This document shows positions 60,382 through 64,000 of a DNA stretch of 64,000 bases, piece by piece (the first letter of the stretch is position 1; every line of letters begins with the position of its first letter). Source of the DNA: Myxococcus qinghaiensis. GTDB lineage: Bacteria; Myxococcota; Myxococcia; Myxococcales; Myxococcaceae. The notes under the pieces were generated by a model that saw nothing but the letters and a program-made list of their open reading frames with translations, searched no databases and was not told where the DNA came from. The translations under genes and the position numbers were made by a program. The stretch lies in contig NZ_JAKCFA010000020.1 of NCBI RefSeq assembly GCF_024198215.1, positions 62,001 to 126,000 of the forward strand, read 5' to 3'.

Positions 60382-60939
60382 ATGTCACCGCGCGCCAGAC
60401 ACCTGTCCGCCCTGCTCTGGTCCGCACGAGAAGAGGGCATGCCTCCGCTGGAGCGCTACGCCCTGCTCGACGCGGCCCGTGAGCCGCGCGTGTACTCGCT
60501 GATTCGCTTGGAGCCCGCTGCCTCGTGTCTCTATGAGGGGCGCATCGCCCCCGAGCTGGCGGAGGTGGCGCCCTACCTCGTCCGTCTGCGGCCTGAGGCG
60601 CCCCTGCTGAGGGAGCTGCTGGGTTCGGGCTGGGGACGCTCATGGGGGCTGTATGTCGAAGCGCCCGTGGCTCCCGAGGTGCTGCGCCGCCACCTGCGTC
60701 GCTTCCTCAAGGTCCAGGCGGAGGACGGCAAGCGCCTCTACTTCCGCTACTACGACCCTCGCGTCCTGCGGACATACCTGCCCACGTGCAACGCCGAGGA
60801 GCTGCGATTCGTCTTCGGTCCCATCCACTCGTTCCTGATGGAGAACGAGGATGGCTCGATGCTGCTGCGCTTCTCGCTGCGCGACGACGAGCTGGTGCTG
60901 GAGCGCGTGCCGCTCCTGGCCGACACCGTCGCCGCCTGA
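60382..60939 (+). CDS. DUF4123 (Tap-type T6SS adaptor) protein
   Basis: DUF4123 proteins are adaptor chaperones that load effectors onto the VgrG spike of type VI secretion systems. The 185-residue sequence matches the pattern: LERYALLDAAREPRVYSLIRLEPAASCLYEG, ELAEVAPYLVRLRPEAPLLRELLGSGWGRSWGLYVEAP, LRRHLRRFLKVQAEDGKRLYFRYYDPRVLRTYLPTCNAEELRFVFGPIHSFLMEN. FRYYDPRVL and FGPI are the strongest family words. The ATG 60382 has GGGGAA upstream. No VgrG, PAAR or other tss gene is visible, so it is a stand-alone adaptor with the preceding hypothetical. Confidence 0.85.
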   Translation: MSPRARHLSALLWSAREEGMPPLERYALLDAAREPRVYSLIRLEPAASCLYEGRIAPELAEVAPYLVRLRPEAPLLRELLGSGWGRSWGLYVEAPVAPEVLRRHLRRFLKVQAEDGKRLYFRYYDPRVLRTYLPTCNAEELRFVFGPIHSFLMENEDGSMLLRFSLRDDELVLERVPLLADTVAA

Positions 60940-60991
60940 GTCGCTTCTCCCGGCCGGGCCTTCCAGGCCTCCGGGGGCCTGTCCTGATACC

Positions 60992-61007
60992 TGACAGATA
61001 GCTGTCA
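60992..61007. promoter_or_regulatory. Palindrome TGACAG-ATAG-CTGTCA upstream of the AlkZ-like gene
   Basis: Perfect six-base arms TGACAG and CTGTCA around ATAG. It lies in the 276-base gap before the AlkZ-like gene, about 210 bases before its GTG start. The TGACA/TGTCA type half-site is common for TetR- or MarR-family operators, but no such regulator gene is adjacent. Confidence 0.45.
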
Positions 61008-61215
61008 CGCCTGCCCGTCATGGTGCATCCCACGAAGCCGTCCAGCTTCGCCTGCCCTGTCCCGGACCCCAGGCCCCATGATTCCCATCCCCTTGATGTT
61101 CCTGCCTTTCCCCTACACCCTCGCCGAGGAGAAGCGCTCCAGGGCGGGCGGTGCGAAGAACCCGGGACGTCGCCCCCGCGTGGTGTCCGCTCCTGTCACC
61201 GTGAAGGAGGTCTCC

Positions 61216-62385
61216 GTGCCGTCACGACGCAAGAGTCCAGCCGCCGCCGTCACCGCGAGGCGGAGCGGGAAGGCGGGGCTGGCCCCGGTGCTGACTCCTC
61301 GGGAGCTGAACCGGGCCCTGCTCCAGCGACAGTTCCTCCTGCGCCGCACCAGCCGCTCCGTCACGGAGGTGATTGAGCACCTGGTGGGGCTCCAGGCGCA
61401 GGCGGGTAACGCGCCGTACCTGGGGCTCTGGACGCGGATGAAGGACTTTCAGCTCGACGACCTGACCGGCCGCTACCACGCGCGCGACGTGGTGCGGGCG
61501 ACGATGTTGCGGTCCACGCAGCACCTCGTCACGGCGCGCGACTTCCAGCGCCTGCGGCCCACCCTGCAGCCCGTGCTGGACCGGATGCTGAAGCACAGCG
61601 CCTATCCGCGCGAACTGGTGGGGTTGGACGTGGACCTGGTGATTGCCGAGGGACGCAGGCTGCTCGCCAGCGGGCCCTTGAGCGGGGTGGAACTGGGCCG
61701 GCGACTCCAGGAGCGCTGGCCGGAGCGGGATGCGCAATCGCTCAGCATGGTGGTGCGGGTCGCGGAGGCGCTCGTCACCGTGCCTCCCTTCGCGACGTGG
61801 GGCGTGGGAGGCGAGGTGGAGTTCGCCACGTCGAAGTCGTGGCTCGGTGAGCCGCCAGGCCCCGCGCTGCCCCTGGAGGACGTGGTGCGGCGCTACCTGG
61901 GTGCCTTCGGGCCCGCGAGCGTGAAGGACATGCAGATGTGGTCCGGGCTGGTTCGACTCTCGGACACCGTCGAGCAGCTTCGTCCTCGACTGCGCACGTT
62001 CCGCGACGAGCACGGTGTCGAGCTGTTCGACGTGCCGGACGCGCCCCGTCCGTCGGGGGATACGCCCGCCCCGGTGCGCTTCGTGGCTGAGTTCGACAAC
62101 GTGCTGTTGTCGCACGCGGACCGCACGCGCATCATCTCCGAGCCCCATCGCAAGCGCGTCTTCACCGTCAACGGCATCATCCGCCCGACGGTGCTGGTGG
62201 ATGGCTTCGTGCGAGGGATGTGGAAGCTGGAGCGCGCGAAGGAGCGCGTCACGCTGCGCATCGAACCGTTCGAGCGACTGGCTCGCGAGGACCGCGCCGC
62301 GCTCACGGCGGAGGGAGAGCGACTGCTCGCCTTCGCGGCCGCGGACTGCGCGTCCCGCGACATCCACTTCGCGTCGGTGTCCTGA
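61216..62385 (+). CDS. AlkZ-like winged-helix DNA glycosylase (HTH_42 superfamily)
   Basis: A 389-residue protein of the HTH_42/PF06224 superfamily, whose characterised members (AlkZ, AlkX/YcaQ) are DNA glycosylases that unhook interstrand crosslinks or excise alkylated bases. The catalytic motif Q-x-Q is visible as LVGLQAQAGNAPYLGLWTRM (Gln60, Gln62), followed by DLTGRYHARDVVRATMLRSTQHLV. Later blocks are VRRYLGAFGPASVKDMQMWSGL and VLLSHADRTRIISEPHRKRVFTVNGIIRPTVLVDGFVRGMWKLE, all typical. GTG 61216 is preferred because AAGGAGG lies five bases upstream. Myxobacteria make and meet DNA-damaging metabolites, so a self-protection role is possible; no biosynthesis genes are near. Confidence 0.87.
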   Translation: MPSRRKSPAAAVTARRSGKAGLAPVLTPRELNRALLQRQFLLRRTSRSVTEVIEHLVGLQAQAGNAPYLGLWTRMKDFQLDDLTGRYHARDVVRATMLRSTQHLVTARDFQRLRPTLQPVLDRMLKHSAYPRELVGLDVDLVIAEGRRLLASGPLSGVELGRRLQERWPERDAQSLSMVVRVAEALVTVPPFATWGVGGEVEFATSKSWLGEPPGPALPLEDVVRRYLGAFGPASVKDMQMWSGLVRLSDTVEQLRPRLRTFRDEHGVELFDVPDAPRPSGDTPAPVRFVAEFDNVLLSHADRTRIISEPHRKRVFTVNGIIRPTVLVDGFVRGMWKLERAKERVTLRIEPFERLAREDRAALTAEGERLLAFAAADCASRDIHFASVS

Positions 62386-62433
62386 CGCGGAACGTGAGTC
62401 GGACCTCGGTGGCCCGACTCACGCGCCTTCGAG

Positions 62434-64000
62434 CTACTTGCGCTTGCCGGCCTTCGCCTTCTTCGCGGGGGCCTTCGTCGCGGTGCGGGCCTGGGGCTTC
62501 TTCGAGGCGGCCTTCTTCGCCTTCGCGGCGGGGGCCTTGTCCGCGTTCCACAGGCCGCCCATCCACGCTTCGATATCCTTCACCGTGCGCGGGATGTTGG
62601 CGGAGAGCACCTTGCAGCCCCGGGCGGTGACGACGATGTCGTCCTCGATGCGCACGCCGATGCCCCGGTAGCGCGCGGGCACCGTGAGGTCGTCCTTCTG
62701 GAAGTACAGGCCCGGCTCCACCGTGAGCACCATGCCCGCCTGGAGCTTGCCGTACTTGTACGCCTCCTGCCGCGCCTGCGCGCAGTCGTGCACGTCCAGG
62801 CCGAGCATGTGGCTGACGTTGTGCAACGAGTAGCGCTTGTAGAACTGGTGCTCGTCCTTGAGCGCCTCGGTCGCGCTCTCCAGGATGCCCAGCTTCTCCA
62901 AGCCGTCCGCCAGCACGCGCATGGCGGCGCGGTTGGGCTCCATGAAGTCGTTGCCCGGCTTCACCGCCGCGAAGGCCGCCTCCTGCGAGGCGTACACCAG
63001 TTCGTAGATGGCCTTCTGCTCCGGTGTGAAGCGCCCGGAGATGGGCAGCGTGCGGGTGATGTCCGCCGTGTAGAGCGTGTGGCCCTCCACTCCCGCGTCC
63101 AGCAGCAGCAGGTCCCCGGGCACCAGCGGGCCGTCATTGCGCGTCCAGTGCAGCACGCACGCATGCGAGCCGCTGGCGACGATGCTGTTGTAGCCCGTGT
63201 CGTTGCCTTCCACGCGCGCGCGCAGGTTGAAGATGCCCTCCACGTAGCGCTCCGTCTTCGCCACCTTCAGGCTGCGGATGACGTCCTCGAAGCCGCGCTG
63301 CGTGGCGTCGATGGAAATCTGGAGCTCGCGCAGCTCCTGGGCGTCCTTGATGAGCCGCATCTCGGACAGGAAGGTGGCCAGCGCCTTGTCGCGCTCGCCG
63401 CCCGCCGTCACCGCGTCGTCCACCTTGGCCGAGTGCCCACGCAGCACGCGCGTGGGCTTCGTCGCCGCGCCCTTGAGGCCCTTCAGGTAGTCCGCCAGCG
63501 TGTCCAGGCCGCGCGCCTCGTCCACGTCATGGCGCGCGCGGCTCTCCGGCACGCCCAGGCGCGGGCCCACCCACAGCTCGCCCTTCACGCGGTCCGTGAA
63601 GAACGTCGCGTCGGCGCGGCCCGGGTTGGGCTCCACGAAGAGCAGGTCCGTGTGGCCGCCGCCTTCCTTCGGCTCCAGCACCAGCACGCAGTCCGGCTCC
63701 AGGTTGCCGGTGAGGTAGTAGAAGTCCGTGCCCGGGCGGAAGCGGAAGTACGTGTCGTTGGCGCGCACCTTCTCGTGGCCGGTGGGGATGACAATCGTCT
63801 CGCCGGGGAACGCCTGCGACAGCGCCTTGCGACGGGCCTTGAAGGACTCCGCGTACTTGATTTTCGAAGGCAGCTTCCCCGAGGCCGGCTTCCACTGCTT
63901 CAGCATGAAGTCCAGCAGCGCCGGCGGCGGCACCGAGTCGTGGCTTGCGGGCTTGGCGGCTGGCGCCTGCGGCTCGGACGTGACGAGGGGCTGCTGCTCA
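62434..64000 (-). CDS. Aminopeptidase P family Xaa-Pro peptidase with Lys-rich tail (partial)
   Basis: An M24B metallopeptidase that removes N-terminal residues before proline. The N-terminal creatinase-like domain contains RRKALSQAFPGETIVIPTGHEKVRANDTYFRFRPGTDFYYLTGNLEPDCVLVLEP. The pita-bread domain has metal ligands Asp/Asp in LLLDAGVEGHTLYTADITRTLP, His in HNVSHMLGLDVHD, Glu in LTVEPGLYF and Glu in GVRIEDDIVV. The last 35 residues are Lys/Ala-rich like histone H1 (KAKKAASKKPQARTATKAPAKKAKAGKRK), unusual for this enzyme. The reading frame is open from GTG 63933 to the window edge without a stop, so the true start may lie outside. Confidence 0.9.
   Translation of the reverse strand, partial: EQQPLVTSEPQAPAAKPASHDSVPPPALLDFMLKQWKPASGKLPSKIKYAESFKARRKALSQAFPGETIVIPTGHEKVRANDTYFRFRPGTDFYYLTGNLEPDCVLVLEPKEGGGHTDLLFVEPNPGRADATFFTDRVKGELWVGPRLGVPESRARHDVDEARGLDTLADYLKGLKGAATKPTRVLRGHSAKVDDAVTAGGERDKALATFLSEMRLIKDAQELRELQISIDATQRGFEDVIRSLKVAKTERYVEGIFNLRARVEGNDTGYNSIVASGSHACVLHWTRNDGPLVPGDLLLLDAGVEGHTLYTADITRTLPISGRFTPEQKAIYELVYASQEAAFAAVKPGNDFMEPNRAAMRVLADGLEKLGILESATEALKDEHQFYKRYSLHNVSHMLGLDVHDCAQARQEAYKYGKLQAGMVLTVEPGLYFQKDDLTVPARYRGIGVRIEDDIVVTARGCKVLSANIPRTVKDIEAWMGGLWNADKAPAAKAKKAASKKPQARTATKAPAKKAKAGKRK

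Overview
The window is a high-GC, densely coded stretch of a bacterial chromosome with short intergenic gaps and frequent ATGA/GTGA start-stop overlaps. The gene content points to a fruiting myxobacterium (Myxococcota, family Myxococcaceae, Myxococcus/Corallococcus-like). The signs are many short-lipobox lipoproteins, FHA and PATAN (DUF4388) signalling proteins, a tig-clpP-clpX-lon series, a second PilT-type ATPase with a proline-rich tail, and many conserved hypothetical proteins. The taxonomic call is an inference from gene style; no 16S gene is present.

Layout. 1-7.5 kb: the end of a Cys/Met PLP enzyme gene, moaC, and a minus-strand series (papain-like amidase, small protein, SirB1-type transglutaminase protein, Nudix hydrolase). 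A lipoprotein, a CoA-binding protein and a patatin-like lipase follow. 7.6-14 kb: an ArsR-methyltransferase fusion overlaps metH, with a 20-bp palindrome just upstream, then a beta-barrel protein and a MetE-like protein. 14-24.8 kb: mutY with AT-hooks, an SDR, a Cas4-like nuclease, tcdA, tatD, a beta-propeller lipoprotein, a DHH-type phosphoesterase and a Maf protein. 25-33.4 kb: a TPR-metallopeptidase lipoprotein, an RlmI-like methyltransferase, a remarkable cysteine-ladder protein, a UvrD/Rep helicase, rplM-rpsI and pilT. 33.7-41.6 kb: recX, bamD, TPR and FHA-PATAN genes, selD, an amidase, rph and rdgB.

41.6-44 kb holds six tRNA genes (Pro, Arg, His, Arg, Lys, Leu) with a phage-type Bet annealing protein between them. 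44-52.6 kb is the proteostasis block: trigger factor, clpP, clpX, a prolyl oligopeptidase and lon, with a sigma32-like promoter before lon. 52.7-56.5 kb encodes a peptide-ABC binding protein and two permeases with no ATPase genes, split by local duplications. 56.5-64 kb has a response regulator, a YqgE/BolA/CGFS-glutaredoxin cluster, a DUF2914 protein, an orphan DUF4123 (T6SS adaptor) gene, an AlkZ-like glycosylase and a partial aminopeptidase P.

No prophage, CRISPR array, rRNA operon or insertion sequence was found. The most unusual items are the cysteine-ladder protein (27601-28155), the tandem repeats at 24.8 kb, 55.4 kb and 20.9 kb, the Bet gene among tRNAs, and the ArsR-methyltransferase/palindrome/metH unit.
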